From Hymenobacter properus (lineage in GTDB: Bacteria; Bacteroidota; Bacteroidia; Cytophagales; Hymenobacteraceae), in contig NZ_JADQDP010000002.1 of NCBI RefSeq assembly GCF_015694735.1, positions 930,001 through 994,000 on the forward strand: a stretch of 64,000 nucleotides of DNA, given 5' to 3'. The notes under the pieces are model-generated. The model saw nothing but the letters and a program-made list of their open reading frames with translations, had not been told where the DNA came from and ran no database searches. The translations under genes were made by a program, and so were the position numbers. The number at the start of each line of letters is the position of its first letter. Position 1 is the stretch's first letter. This document shows, one piece after another, positions 37,311 to 45,753 of the stretch.

Positions 37311-37973
37311 ATGCCACTGCCCATTCAACCTGCAAAACGCTTGGGCCGCCGGTTCCGCTGGGCGGCGGCTGGTGCAGCGGCCGTGCTGGCCGGGGCGGGC
37401 GTATTGTACACCGTGGGCGACTTCGGCCTGACGCAGCGCGTGCTGAACGGCGTGGAAAGCCGGGCTCTGGCGGGCCGCTCTACCCGCCTCGACCAATTTG
37501 GGCTGCGGCTGCTCTACGGCGCTTTGCAGCTGGGCGGCCGGGTGGTGTACCCACAGGCGGCTGAGCTGCTGGGCCACTACTGCGGCGGCCGCGGCGACAC
37601 TTTACGCTTCGATGCCCAGCCCTTGCTGCGCCACCCCGAAGTGCAACAGGCCCTGCGCCTGCAAAAGCCAGGCATCACGTTTCGGCATCAAGCCGCGGCG
37701 GGCCCTTTCTACATCGCCCGCCGCACCGATTGGGGCCTTTACTACGCCTTCGACTTGCTGTACATCCGCCAGGCGCCGGGCACGGTGGTGTTTTACGATA
37801 ACTACTTTTTCCAGCCTTTGGCCCGCCGTTCTTACACGCGCTTCAACTTCGGCCGCTTGCACTGCAAGCTCAACGACGGCTTAATTCGGGTGGCTTACCC
37901 GCAGGCAAAGCCCTTTGTTGCATATGCTAAAGCAACTGCGCCGGCAGGAGCTATGACTATGGCCAATTATTAG
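37311..37973 (+). CDS. Single-pass membrane protein of unknown function
   Basis: 220 residues. Basic N terminus, one membrane helix near residues 17-36 (WAAAGAAAVLAGAGVLYTVG), and a soluble remainder (TLRFDAQPLLRHPEVQQALR, GLYYAFDLLYIRQAPGTVVF, RFNFGRLHCKLNDGLIRVAY). No family recognised. It probably belongs to the same transcription unit as the regulator, 42 bases downstream of it. Confidence 0.6.
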   Translation: MPLPIQPAKRLGRRFRWAAAGAAAVLAGAGVLYTVGDFGLTQRVLNGVESRALAGRSTRLDQFGLRLLYGALQLGGRVVYPQAAELLGHYCGGRGDTLRFDAQPLLRHPEVQQALRLQKPGITFRHQAAAGPFYIARRTDWGLYYAFDLLYIRQAPGTVVFYDNYFFQPLARRSYTRFNFGRLHCKLNDGLIRVAYPQAKPFVAYAKATAPAGAMTMANY

Positions 37974-37990
37974 TCCCCATTCCTTAGCAG

Positions 37991-38027
37991 CTCTCTTTTT
38001 TTGTCCATAAACTTTGAAACACAAAGT
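37991..38027 (+). promoter_or_regulatory. Composite promoter-operator, site 2
   Basis: CTCTCTTTTTTTG (37991-38003), seven bases, then ACTTTGAAACACAAAGT (38011-38027) and TTCTTTAA. Site 3 has the same blocks at the same spacing. It ends eight bases before the ATG at 38036. Confidence 0.7.
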
Positions 38028-38035
38028 TCTTTAAA

Positions 38036-39490
38036 ATGAAAGTAAAGCTCATCCTCCCGGCCCTCACCGAAGCCACCAGCCCGTACTGGCGGCCCATCAA
38101 GTACTCACTGTTTCCGCCGCTGGGGCTGGCCACGCTGGCGGCCTACCTGCCTGCGCACTGGGAGGCCGACATGCAGGATGAGCACGTCGAAACCCTGAAT
38201 GTGAACGACGCGCCCGACCTCGTCATCATTCAGGTGTACATCACCAACGCCTACCGCGCCTACGAGCTGGCCGACCACTACCGCGCCCGCGGTGCCTACG
38301 TGTGCCTGGGCGGCCTGCACGTGACCAGCCTGCCCGAGGAAGCCGCTCCCCACGCCGACAGCATTTTTCTGGGCCCAGGCGAGGAGATTTTTCCGCAATT
38401 CCTGAAGGACTGGCAGGCCGGGCGGGCGCTACCGCGCTACGCTTCCAAGGCCGGGCGTACGCTGGTGGGCGTGCCGCCCATTCGGCGCGACCTCATCAAG
38501 CGGGAGCGCTACCTCGTGCCCAACTCCATTGTGGTGACGCGCGGCTGCCCGCACCACTGCGACTTCTGCTACAAAGACGCATTTTTTGAAGGCGGCAAAG
38601 GGTTTTACACCCAGACCGTGGACGATGCGCTGGCCGAAATTGACCGCCTGCCCGGCCGGCACCTGTACTTTCTCGACGACCATTTGCTGGGGCACACGCG
38701 CTTCGCGGCGGGGCTGTTTGAGGGCATGCGCGGCATGGGGCGGCTGTTCCAGGGCGCGGCCACGGTGGATAGCATTCTGCGCGACAACGGGCTGCTGGAA
38801 AAAGCGGCGCAGGCGGGCTTGCGCAGCTTGTTTGTGGGGTTTGAAACGCTGAGCCCGGTTAATCTGAAGTTCAGCAACAAGCCCCAGAACCTGGGCCGCG
38901 ACTACGCTGCCGCCATGCAGCGCCTGCACGATTTGGGCATCATGGTGAACGGCAGCTTCGTGTTCGGGCTCGACGACGACCGGCCCGACGTGTTCCGGCG
39001 CACCGTGGACTGGGCCGTGGGCCAGGGCATCACCACGGCCACCTTCCACATTGCCACGCCCTACCCCGGCACGGCCCTATTTCAGCGCATGGAAGCCGAG
39101 GGCCGCCTGCTGCACCGCCGCTGGAACGAGTACGACACCCGCACCGTGGTGTGCCAGCCCGGCCCCTATCTGACGGCCCGCCAGCTCAAGGAAGGCTACG
39201 ACGGCGCCTACCGCGACTTCTATTCCTGGACCAACATCGCCAAGGCCAGCCTGGTGCACGACACCCTGCGCCACCAGCTCAAGCACTTCGCCTACGCCGG
39301 CGGCTGGAAAAAATTCGAGCCCCTCTGGAATTTCATGATAAAGTCGCGCCAGCTCGACTCGATGCGCCCGCTGCTGGAAGCCATTTTGAGCAAGGTGCGT
39401 GGCAAAGAGGGGAGGGGCCAGGCACCCGCAGCGGCCCCGCCAGCAGGGGACTCGGGGATGCTGCTGCCGCTGCCGGTGCTGAAGCGGTGA
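38036..39490 (+). CDS. B12-binding-domain radical SAM protein
   Basis: 484 residues. The N terminus (MKVKLILPALTEATSPYWRP... FPPLGLATLAAYLP... YVCLGGLHVTSLPEEAAPHA) is a cobalamin-binding Rossmann domain without the DxHxxG base-off motif. The radical SAM core has the 4Fe-4S motif CPHHCDFCY near residue 175 and the strand FVGFETLSPVNLKFSNKPQN, followed by GSFVFGLDDDRPDVF. It belongs to the class that methylates or rearranges lipids, tetrapyrroles or peptides; hopanoid- or lipid-modifying members are the closest by style, but the substrate cannot be named. Under operator site 2. Confidence 0.87.
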   Translation: MKVKLILPALTEATSPYWRPIKYSLFPPLGLATLAAYLPAHWEADMQDEHVETLNVNDAPDLVIIQVYITNAYRAYELADHYRARGAYVCLGGLHVTSLPEEAAPHADSIFLGPGEEIFPQFLKDWQAGRALPRYASKAGRTLVGVPPIRRDLIKRERYLVPNSIVVTRGCPHHCDFCYKDAFFEGGKGFYTQTVDDALAEIDRLPGRHLYFLDDHLLGHTRFAAGLFEGMRGMGRLFQGAATVDSILRDNGLLEKAAQAGLRSLFVGFETLSPVNLKFSNKPQNLGRDYAAAMQRLHDLGIMVNGSFVFGLDDDRPDVFRRTVDWAVGQGITTATFHIATPYPGTALFQRMEAEGRLLHRRWNEYDTRTVVCQPGPYLTARQLKEGYDGAYRDFYSWTNIAKASLVHDTLRHQLKHFAYAGGWKKFEPLWNFMIKSRQLDSMRPLLEAILSKVRGKEGRGQAPAAAPPAGDSGMLLPLPVLKR

Positions 39491-39534
39491 AAAATGCTTA
39501 CTGAGAATTTACCAATTCAATAAACACACGATTG

Positions 39535-39915
39535 ATGCGCAGTCCTTTTGAAAAACCCGAAACATTGCCGCAATGGCTGCTCAGCAGTGCGTGCTGGGCC
39601 GCTAGCTGCTGGGTAGCATTCAGCCTGTTCAGCTGGGGTAGCATGTGGTGGTGGAAGAGTGATGATGGAATGTTCCTGGTGTTTGGCGCGGCCGTGCTTG
39701 TCTGCATTCTGATGTGGAAACGCGTCATTAAAGTTGGGTGGCGCCTCTGGTCTGATAATCGGGAGGTATTATCAATGAACATCTTGGCGGGGCTATGGCT
39801 CCTGCTCCAGACAGCGGCTTTCGTTTTGTCGGTCCTCGGCATCGCCTTCGGAACCCTGATATGGATGGCGCTTTCCGGCAGCTCGGGTTCCAACGGTGGC
39901 GGGTGGAATGATTAG
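39535..39915 (+). CDS. Small four-helix membrane protein, paralogue 1
   Basis: 126 residues from the ATG at 39535 (the frame opens one codon earlier at a TTG). The N terminus RSPFEKPETLPQWLLSSACW and -ASC matches paralogue 2 closely. Helices near 16-35, 45-62, 80-105 with a Gly/Ser/Asn tail. No known family. One of four related genes at 39535, 39973, 40374 and 43285. Confidence 0.7.
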   Translation: MRSPFEKPETLPQWLLSSACWAASCWVAFSLFSWGSMWWWKSDDGMFLVFGAAVLVCILMWKRVIKVGWRLWSDNREVLSMNILAGLWLLLQTAAFVLSVLGIAFGTLIWMALSGSSGSNGGGWND

Positions 39916-39972
39916 CCAACCGCTAAAGCCCGATTAGCGCCAGTCACCTACAAGCCTTGCCACGTTCTAACA

Positions 39973-40341
39973 ATGCGTAACCCTTTTGCAAAGCCGCTGA
40001 CGCTGGGGCAATGGCTGCTGGGTAGCGTGTGCTGGACCGTTGCTTGCATGGGCGGCTGGTGGGGGCTGACGTCGGTTTCGTTCGGTTGGGGCTTGCGCAG
40101 TCTTGGCGCCGACCTATTTGTAGTCAGCACGTTCTGGCTGGCGCATATTCTGGTATGGCGGCGTGCAGTGAGCGGAGAGGCGACCTTTCTACGCTCTCCA
40201 ATAAGGCAGACTTCAGCGCTCGAAGCCCTCGGCTGTCTTTGGTATGTTGTTCTGCTCCTCTTTCAAATTGCCATGGCCCTTTCAGGAGCAATAGGCACGC
40301 TTCTGACCCTTTTGATTTCAGGGCACGAAGGGTTCAATTAA
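39973..40341 (+). CDS. Small four-helix membrane protein, paralogue 2
   Basis: 122 residues. RNPFAKPLTLGQWLLGSVCW followed by TVACMGGWW shares the P-F-KP-TL-QWLL-S-CW pattern with paralogue 1, and the DNA is also alike over the first 80 bases, so duplication is fairly recent. Later helices: LFVVSTFWLAHILVWRR and LEALGCLWYVVLLLFQIAMA. Function unknown. Confidence 0.7.
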   Translation: MRNPFAKPLTLGQWLLGSVCWTVACMGGWWGLTSVSFGWGLRSLGADLFVVSTFWLAHILVWRRAVSGEATFLRSPIRQTSALEALGCLWYVVLLLFQIAMALSGAIGTLLTLLISGHEGFN

Positions 40342-40373
40342 AAATAAAGTGCTTTCAAAGCACACCATCTTAG

Positions 40374-40754
40374 ATGAAACAACCCGAAAATTTTGCCAAC
40401 CCCGGGCAATGGCTTGCCCAAAGCATCGGCTGGGCCATGAGCTGTCTGGGAGGCTGGCTACTGCTGTCGAGCTTGCTATTGATAGTGGAGGATGGCTCCC
40501 AACACGGCGCGGTGCTATGGATGGTGATTCTTGGTGCGGCGGTCGTTGCTCACGCGTCGATATGGTGGAAAGCATTTCCAGGGATTTGGTCATGGCCCGC
40601 CAACCCTGGTGCGTGGCTGCAGGAAGCCGCGGTCACTGCCTGGGCTGCTGTACTCACGCTGGCTCAGGTAGCCATGCTGTTGCTGCTACTAGCGGCCATA
40701 GGCCTAACCTTCGGTTGGGATGGCGGTGCCAGCTGGGGAAACATTACGGGCTAA
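40374..40754 (+). CDS. Small four-helix membrane protein, paralogue 3
   Basis: 126 residues. KQPENFANPGQWLAQSIGWA then MSCLGGW keeps the P--GQWL--S--WA--C--GW pattern but is more diverged. Two late helices: AVLWMVILGAAVVAHASIWW and AVLTLAQVAMLLLLLAAIGL. Ends in a Gly/Asn-rich tail like the others. It lies 32 bases after paralogue 2. Confidence 0.68.
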   Translation: MKQPENFANPGQWLAQSIGWAMSCLGGWLLLSSLLLIVEDGSQHGAVLWMVILGAAVVAHASIWWKAFPGIWSWPANPGAWLQEAAVTAWAAVLTLAQVAMLLLLLAAIGLTFGWDGGASWGNITG

Positions 40755-40772
40755 CACTCTAACCACAAAACC

Positions 40773-41603
40773 ATGACGTTCACCGACATCAAAACCTACT
40801 TTCAGGTCAACCGCAGCCAACTGGCTGCGCTGCCCTGGGAGCCCACCCAGCCGCTCACGCCGGCCGAGCTGCGCGCCGTGCGCGCCTCCCTCCAAACCTT
40901 CCAGCGCGGCGAGGGCACCGGCGGCGACCACCTCATGGACCTGGCCCGGCAGTACAGCGTGCCTGACTACGCGGCCGCCATGCAACTGTTCATAGCCGAA
41001 GAGGAAGGCCACGCCGCCATGCTGGGGCGGTTTATGGACCAGCAGGGCATTCCGCAACTGCAAACGCATTGGCTGCATGAGGTTTTCCGCACGCTGGGGC
41101 GGCCGCTGGGCCTGGAGCACATGGTGCGCGTCATTCTCACGGCCGAGGTGGTGGCCGCCGTCTACTACCGGGCGCTGGCTGACGCGACCACCTCGGAGCT
41201 GTTGCGGCAGATTTGCCGCCGCATTCTGTACGACGAGGAAATGCACCTGGCCTACCATTGCGTGGCCATTAGGCAGTGGTCGTTCGGGCGCGGGCGGCTG
41301 CCCAAGTGGCTGTGGCAGCAGTTCTACCGCGGGCTGATGGCCGGCACGGCGCTGGTGGTGTACACGGCCAGTTGGCGCACATTCCGGGCCGGTGGCTATG
41401 GCGTGGGGCGCTTCGGCGCGGCTATTGCGGCCGAGTATCGGCGGCTGGAGCAGATGCAGCAACCGGGCGGCACCGTGGCCTTGCGCACCGCGCAGTTTGC
41501 CACGCGGGAATGGACGAACCGGCCCGGGGCGCAGGCGCCGCAATTGAATGCAGCGCAACTGCAGCCGTCGCTTTCACCGCAGCCGCAAACACACCAGCTA
41601 TAA
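40773..41603 (+). CDS. Ferritin-like diiron protein
   Basis: 276 residues, all helical. The diiron carboxylate pattern E...ExxH...E...ExxH is present: E47, E77-x-x-H80 (IAEEEGHAAML), E125 (ILTAEVVAAVYYRAL) and E155-x-x-H158 (YDEEMHLAYH). That is the four-helix ferritin/rubrerythrin-like layout, which can bind two irons and act as an oxidase, oxygenase or peroxide scavenger. The tail after residue 225 is Gln/Pro/Thr-rich and disordered. No family name assigned. It lies in the run of membrane proteins, 18 bases after paralogue 3. Confidence 0.72.
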   Translation: MTFTDIKTYFQVNRSQLAALPWEPTQPLTPAELRAVRASLQTFQRGEGTGGDHLMDLARQYSVPDYAAAMQLFIAEEEGHAAMLGRFMDQQGIPQLQTHWLHEVFRTLGRPLGLEHMVRVILTAEVVAAVYYRALADATTSELLRQICRRILYDEEMHLAYHCVAIRQWSFGRGRLPKWLWQQFYRGLMAGTALVVYTASWRTFRAGGYGVGRFGAAIAAEYRRLEQMQQPGGTVALRTAQFATREWTNRPGAQAPQLNAAQLQPSLSPQPQTHQL

Positions 41604-41604
41604 T

Positions 41605-41641
41605 CTCTCTTTTTTTGCGTGTTGACTTTGTAACACAAAGT
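41605..41641 (+). promoter_or_regulatory. Composite promoter-operator, site 3
   Basis: CTCTCTTTTTTTG (41605-41617), seven bases, then ACTTTGTAACACAAAGT (41625-41641), a perfect palindrome with 7-base arms and a 3-base centre, followed by TTCTTTAA. It lies 19 bases before the ATG at 41661. Confidence 0.75.
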
Positions 41642-41660
41642 TCTTTAATAAATCAAAAGC

Positions 41661-43292
41661 ATGAATCCTACTGCTGATTCGGCGGCGCAATGGCCGCTGG
41701 CTCCCACCACCTTCGCCCAACCGGCGCGCACACCCCTCACCAAGGCGCAAAAAATTCTGCTGCCGCTAGGCATGGTGCTGTTCGACTGGCTGTTCTGGCT
41801 GGAAAAAGGCGGCGCAAACATGCTGGTTTTTATGGTGTTCATAGTGGTGGCGCAGCTAGTAGTGCTGCCGCGGGTGGCGGCGGTGCGGCGCTCGGCCTAC
41901 TTCTGGCTGGTAATGGCCGGCACCTTGTTTAGCGGGGCCATGATGGCCGTGTACGGCTCGGGCGCCGCGGCGCTGGCCTGCTGGGCTTCAGTGCTGCTGC
42001 TGCTGGGCTATGTAAACCAGCCCCACCTGAAGCTGGTGCTCTACGCGGCGCTCACGGCTGCCAGCAGCGCGGCACAGGCCTGGTTGCGGGTGCTACGCGG
42101 GCTGCGGGCGCCGCGCCAGGGCGGGGCGGGGGTAAGGCGCGGGTGGTTCTACGCCCGCCTGCTGGTGGTGCCGCTGGTGGTGCTAGGCGCGTTTCACCTG
42201 CTCTTCGCCATCGCCAACCCAGTATACGACCGCCTGAGCGGGCGGGCCTTGGCAGTGCTGGGCCGCTGGCTGGCCCGGCTGATTCCCGACATCTCGCTGG
42301 CGCACCTGCTGTTCGTTATGGTGGGCTTCGTGGTGGTGGCCGGGGTGCTGGTGGCGGTGCCGGTGTATGCCTTTGCCGACCACGAATCGCGCTTCGGGGA
42401 GTTCATCCGGCGGCAGCGCGACCGGGTGGCTTCCTTCGGTGTGCGGCGGCCCGATTTCCGACTGAAAACCATGCGGGCGCTCGATTTGCGCAAGGAGTTC
42501 TACGCCGCCGCGGCCGTATTCGGCCTCGTCAACCTGCTGTTGCTGGTGGTGAATGCCATCGACATTCATTGGCTGTGGTTTGGATTCGAGCCCGCGCCGG
42601 GCTTCAACCTGATGCAGTTTGTGCACGAGGGAACATATGTGCTCATCTTCAGCATCCTGCTGGCCATGGGCATTGTGCTGTGGTTTTTCCGGCGCAACCT
42701 CAATTTCTACCAGCCCGGCCTGCGCTGGCTGCGCGGCGGGGCCACGGTGTGGGTGGTGCAGAACGCAGTGCTGGCCGTGTCGGTGGGTTTGCGGAACTAC
42801 TACTACATCCTGCATTGCGGGGTGGCCTACAAGCGCATCGGGGTGTGCTTTTTTCTGTTGCTGGTATTTTTCGGGCTGGGCACGGTGCTGCTCAAAGTAT
42901 GGCAGCGCCGCTCGGCCTACAGCCTCGTGCGGCTCAATGCGCTGGCCGCCTACGCGGTGCTACTGCTGCTGGCCGCTGGCAATTGGGAGGTCTGGATAGC
43001 CGAGTACAACCTGCAGGCCCGCTTCCGCAGCATCGACATCGGCTTCCTGCTCGCCATGCCCGACCGGGTGCTGCCCACCCTGCAAGCCCGCCGCGCCGTG
43101 CTCAGTCAAGTGCCCCAACTCACCGCCGACACCGAATACGGCACCTATCAGGTCGTAGCCCCCGCCGAAGCCCAGCGCCGCCTCGATGTGGCCCTGGCCA
43201 ACGCCCGCGCCGCCTACGCCGCGCCCACCGACTGGCAGAGCCTCACCTGGGCCCACTGGCAGGCGGGCCAAAAACTGCGCGCCCATGAATAA
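41661..43292 (+). CDS. DUF4173 multi-pass membrane protein
   Basis: 543 residues, about twelve helices, matching the DUF4173/DUF4153 membrane family: KILLPLGMVLFDWLFWLEKG, the central LLVVPLVVLGAFHLLFAIAN and VYDRLSG, the FVHEGTYVLIFSILLAMGIV block and YKRIGVCFFLLLVFFGLG. The C-terminal soluble part carries the DIGFLLAMPDRVLPTLQARR segment. Function unknown. Controlled by operator site 3. Its end overlaps the start of paralogue 4 by eight bases. Confidence 0.85.
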   Translation: MNPTADSAAQWPLAPTTFAQPARTPLTKAQKILLPLGMVLFDWLFWLEKGGANMLVFMVFIVVAQLVVLPRVAAVRRSAYFWLVMAGTLFSGAMMAVYGSGAAALACWASVLLLLGYVNQPHLKLVLYAALTAASSAAQAWLRVLRGLRAPRQGGAGVRRGWFYARLLVVPLVVLGAFHLLFAIANPVYDRLSGRALAVLGRWLARLIPDISLAHLLFVMVGFVVVAGVLVAVPVYAFADHESRFGEFIRRQRDRVASFGVRRPDFRLKTMRALDLRKEFYAAAAVFGLVNLLLLVVNAIDIHWLWFGFEPAPGFNLMQFVHEGTYVLIFSILLAMGIVLWFFRRNLNFYQPGLRWLRGGATVWVVQNAVLAVSVGLRNYYYILHCGVAYKRIGVCFFLLLVFFGLGTVLLKVWQRRSAYSLVRLNALAAYAVLLLLAAGNWEVWIAEYNLQARFRSIDIGFLLAMPDRVLPTLQARRAVLSQVPQLTADTEYGTYQVVAPAEAQRRLDVALANARAAYAAPTDWQSLTWAHWQAGQKLRAHE

Positions 43293-43686
43293 GCTCCATC
43301 ATACGGTCCCGCCCTTGGGACTGGGGCGCTGGCTGGCCCGCAGCCTGGCCTGGGCGGTGGCCTGCATGTTGCCCTGCATTGCACTGTGGCATTGGGTAAT
43401 GGTGGTGCAGGACGCCGACTGCCGCACCTGCGGCACCAGTTGGTTAATTACACCACTCACGGTGGTCCTCGTGCTGGGTGCTCACCTATTTAACAATAAG
43501 GCCATCATTGGCTTCGCCCCCTTTTTTCGGCAAATAACCTGCTTTGGCTGGGCCAGAAATATGGCCTTCGGCTGGGCCGTGGGACTGAGGCTGCTACTGG
43601 CCGGCTGGTGGGTAGTGAATGCGATGCTGGCGTTGATTATGGTATTCAGCTGGTTTGATGACGGCAGGAATATGTGGGTCGAATAG
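43285..43686 (+). CDS. Small membrane protein, paralogue 4
   Basis: 133 residues from the ATG at 43285, overlapping the DUF4173 stop, so translationally coupled. VPPLGLGRWLARSLAWAVAC matches the paralogue pattern (LG-W-A-S-AWAVAC). It carries an extra cysteine pair, DADCRTCGT, after the first helix. Ends FSWFDDGRNMWVE. Function unknown. Confidence 0.68.
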   Translation: MNKLHHTVPPLGLGRWLARSLAWAVACMLPCIALWHWVMVVQDADCRTCGTSWLITPLTVVLVLGAHLFNNKAIIGFAPFFRQITCFGWARNMAFGWAVGLRLLLAGWWVVNAMLALIMVFSWFDDGRNMWVE

Positions 43687-43727
43687 CCTTTAAAATCAAT
43701 TTTTTAACCTAGTCAACTACTAAAGCA

Positions 43728-43943
43728 ATGTTCCCCCAATTCGCCCTCACTTTCCTCGGCATCCTGTTCTGCATCGGCGACGTGGCCGTGCTCGGCGTGC
43801 TGCTCACCTGGCAGGAGCGGGGCGCCACGCCCGACGTGCGCTGGCAACGCCTGATACGCGGCGTGCTGCCGGCTACGGTGGTGCTGCTGGGCCTGCTGTT
43901 GCTGGCCTTCACGCAACTCATGTTGTTGTGGTCGTCGAAATAA
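43728..43943 (+). CDS. Two-helix micro membrane protein
   Basis: 71 residues: helix 1 FALTFLGILFCIGDVAVLGV, a short polar loop (TWQERGATPDVRWQRLIRG) and helix 2 LPATVVLLGLLLLAFTQLML. No family recognised. It is 41 bases after paralogue 4 and ends before a long palindrome. Confidence 0.6.
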   Translation: MFPQFALTFLGILFCIGDVAVLGVLLTWQERGATPDVRWQRLIRGVLPATVVLLGLLLLAFTQLMLLWSSK

Positions 43944-43948
43944 AGCCG

Positions 43949-44051
43949 GGGCAGGCCGCTGGCTCGCAGCCGGCTGTCCGCTCGTCGTTGGCCCAACTCG
44001 GCATTGTTCTCGCAGCGAGCGGACAGCCGGCTGCGAGCCAGCGGCCCGCCC
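43949..44051. repeat. GC-rich palindromic repeat, third sequence type
   Basis: A perfect 31-base inverted repeat (43954-43984 and 44016-44046), extended by four more bases on each side with one mismatch, around a 31-base loop. Each arm holds the hairpin GGCT-CGC-AGCC. It fills the gap between two small membrane protein genes. Confidence 0.88.
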
Positions 44052-44077
44052 TGGTACCCTAATTCATCTAAAAAAAT

Positions 44078-44437
44078 ATGTTCCAACACCACCTGCGGCA
44101 CTTGCTGCCGCACTGGCCCGAGGTGCCGCCTCGGCTGTGGCTCACGGCCGCGGGCATTGGGCTAGTGGGCCTCAGCTTGCTTTTCGAGCAGGAAATATGG
44201 CCAAACTTCCCGCAAGCAAAACTCTGGGCCTGGGTAGCCCTGACACTCCTGCTACTGGCGGGCGGCCTGCAAACCATTGGCGTGCTGCTGCGCTGGCCCA
44301 TGAGCTACAACGGGCCGCGCTGGCTGCGGCTGGCGTTGGGCTGCCTGTCGGTGGCGGTGGGGTTGGTGGTGGCCTTGGTCACGTTGCTGCTGTCGTTGCT
44401 CAGTGGCCTGCGGGCGGCGTTTCTGAGCGCGGGCTGA
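44078..44437 (+). CDS. Small three-helix membrane protein
   Basis: 119 residues: LWLTAAGIGLVGLSLLFEQE, LWAWVALTLLLLAGGLQTIG and VGLVVALVTLLLSLLSGLRA helices, with a His-rich start (MFQHHLRHLLPHWPEVPPRL). No family recognised. Confidence 0.55.
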   Translation: MFQHHLRHLLPHWPEVPPRLWLTAAGIGLVGLSLLFEQEIWPNFPQAKLWAWVALTLLLLAGGLQTIGVLLRWPMSYNGPRWLRLALGCLSVAVGLVVALVTLLLSLLSGLRAAFLSAG

Positions 44438-44717
44438 GATTGGTTGAATCGTGGGGACTGACAAACGGGCCCGATTATTTCATCGCGCTGAATAGAATTT
44501 TGCTGAATTGAAATTTAATATAATCAAGAAAGGGGTGGCCGGTGTGGTAGCACCAGAAGTGCGAACATGCGCATTGTCAGGTCCCCTACAAAGGAAAAGG
44601 TAGAACGGACGCTATGTCTGAATAGTAACAAATCCAAGTTTGTTAGTTAGCTTGGCGGCCCGTCGGGCTTTCCGCGTCTGAGAAATGCTTGTGACGGCTT
44701 CCTGCTTGCCTTCGCTC
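44438..44717. other. Intergenic region without visible features
   Basis: 280 bases between small membrane protein genes, AT-rich around 44490-44530. I see no box, palindrome or RNA that I can support. Confidence 0.35.
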
Positions 44718-45110
44718 ATGGCCCGTACGCTGCTTTTGGTTGTGCTGCTCATCGCCTTGCTCATTGAGGTGGCGCTGACGGGGGGCGCCTTCTTCGCGCC
44801 CGCGTTCACCCTGGCGCAGTTTGGCGTGAAATACGGCCCCGAAACCAAGTTCCTGACCTACATTCTGGGCTGGTTGCTCGGCTTTGTATCGCTGGTGGCC
44901 TTGGTGGCGCTGGTGCAGGTGGGGCAGCGCCAGCGTGGCTACGCGGCCTGGTGCTACGTGCTGGGCGTGTGGTGGATAGGCATCGGCATTGGCATCTATT
45001 TGGCCTTCGGCAAGCCCGAAAACCTGCTGCTCGATTCCGTCAAAGGCCTGCTCATCGTCATCCTAACTTGGCGCTGCCAGGCCAGCCGCGTCATGTTGCG
45101 CCGCTACTAA
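44718..45110 (+). CDS. Small membrane protein
   Basis: 130 residues from the ATG at 44718 (MARTLLLVVLLIALLIEVAL); an upstream GTG or other start at 44685 adds a poor N terminus. Four helices, including TYILGWLLGFVSLVALVALV and AWCYVLGVWWIGIGIGIYLA. No family recognised. Confidence 0.55.
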   Translation: MARTLLLVVLLIALLIEVALTGGAFFAPAFTLAQFGVKYGPETKFLTYILGWLLGFVSLVALVALVQVGQRQRGYAAWCYVLGVWWIGIGIGIYLAFGKPENLLLDSVKGLLIVILTWRCQASRVMLRRY

Positions 45111-45160
45111 CGCCGGCTGCCTATATTGGCGGCGTATTGGCCTCCGTTTCTGCCCGCGCT

Positions 45161-45622
45161 ATGCCTCACTCGCATCACCTGCATCCGCTGCCTTCCATCC
45201 CCAAAATTTCGCGCTTGGGCCGCGTCCTGGCTGCGGCTCAGGTGCTGAAGGAAACGCTCAGCATTGTGTTTCTGGGCTTGCCGCTGGTGCAGGAGCAGCC
45301 ACTGGTGCTGCTGTCGGCCCTGCCGGGGCTCACGCTCTACCTGCTGCACTGGCAGCTGGCGCTGGGCCGGGTGGGTCGGGTGTTTGCGGCCGTGGTGTGG
45401 CTGCTCACGCTGCTCGATGAGCTGTGGGGCCTGTTGTTGTTTAAGGAGTTGGAAGCGCCCACCCGGGGGCAGATTCGCATGCTGCACTGGAGCTACTTCC
45501 TGGGGCTGGGCATCATCTTGCTGGCCCTGGCCGAGCTGGCCTGGCGCTGGCAGCGCAACAAGGCCCGGGCCCGGCGCAACGTGCACCACCAGGCCATTCT
45601 GGCTGCCCGCCAGCGCCGCTAG
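45161..45622 (+). CDS. Small membrane protein
   Basis: 153 residues from the ATG at 45161 (MPHSHHLHPLPSIPKISRLG). Helices ETLSIVFLGLPLVQEQPLVL, FAAVVWLLTLLDELWGLLLF and YFLGLGIILLALAELAWRW, then an Arg-rich tail. The frame reaches back to 44951 inside the previous gene and is not used. Function unknown. Confidence 0.55.
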   Translation: MPHSHHLHPLPSIPKISRLGRVLAAAQVLKETLSIVFLGLPLVQEQPLVLLSALPGLTLYLLHWQLALGRVGRVFAAVVWLLTLLDELWGLLLFKELEAPTRGQIRMLHWSYFLGLGIILLALAELAWRWQRNKARARRNVHHQAILAARQRR

Positions 45623-45753
45623 CGCCAGTACCACGAAATGGAGTTTTGCTGTACTTGTGCCACCCGGTTCCTGCCTGCTTAGGCGCATAGGCTGGTATAT
45701 TTGTCGTTCTTCGCGGCGGAGTTTCGGCTTCGCATTCCACTCTGCAGCCCCGC

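Noticed and set aside
42143..43288. 381-codon plus-strand frame within DUF4173
   Set aside because: Same strand, other frame; Ala/Gly/Arg-rich, while the DUF4173 frame has clear membrane helices.
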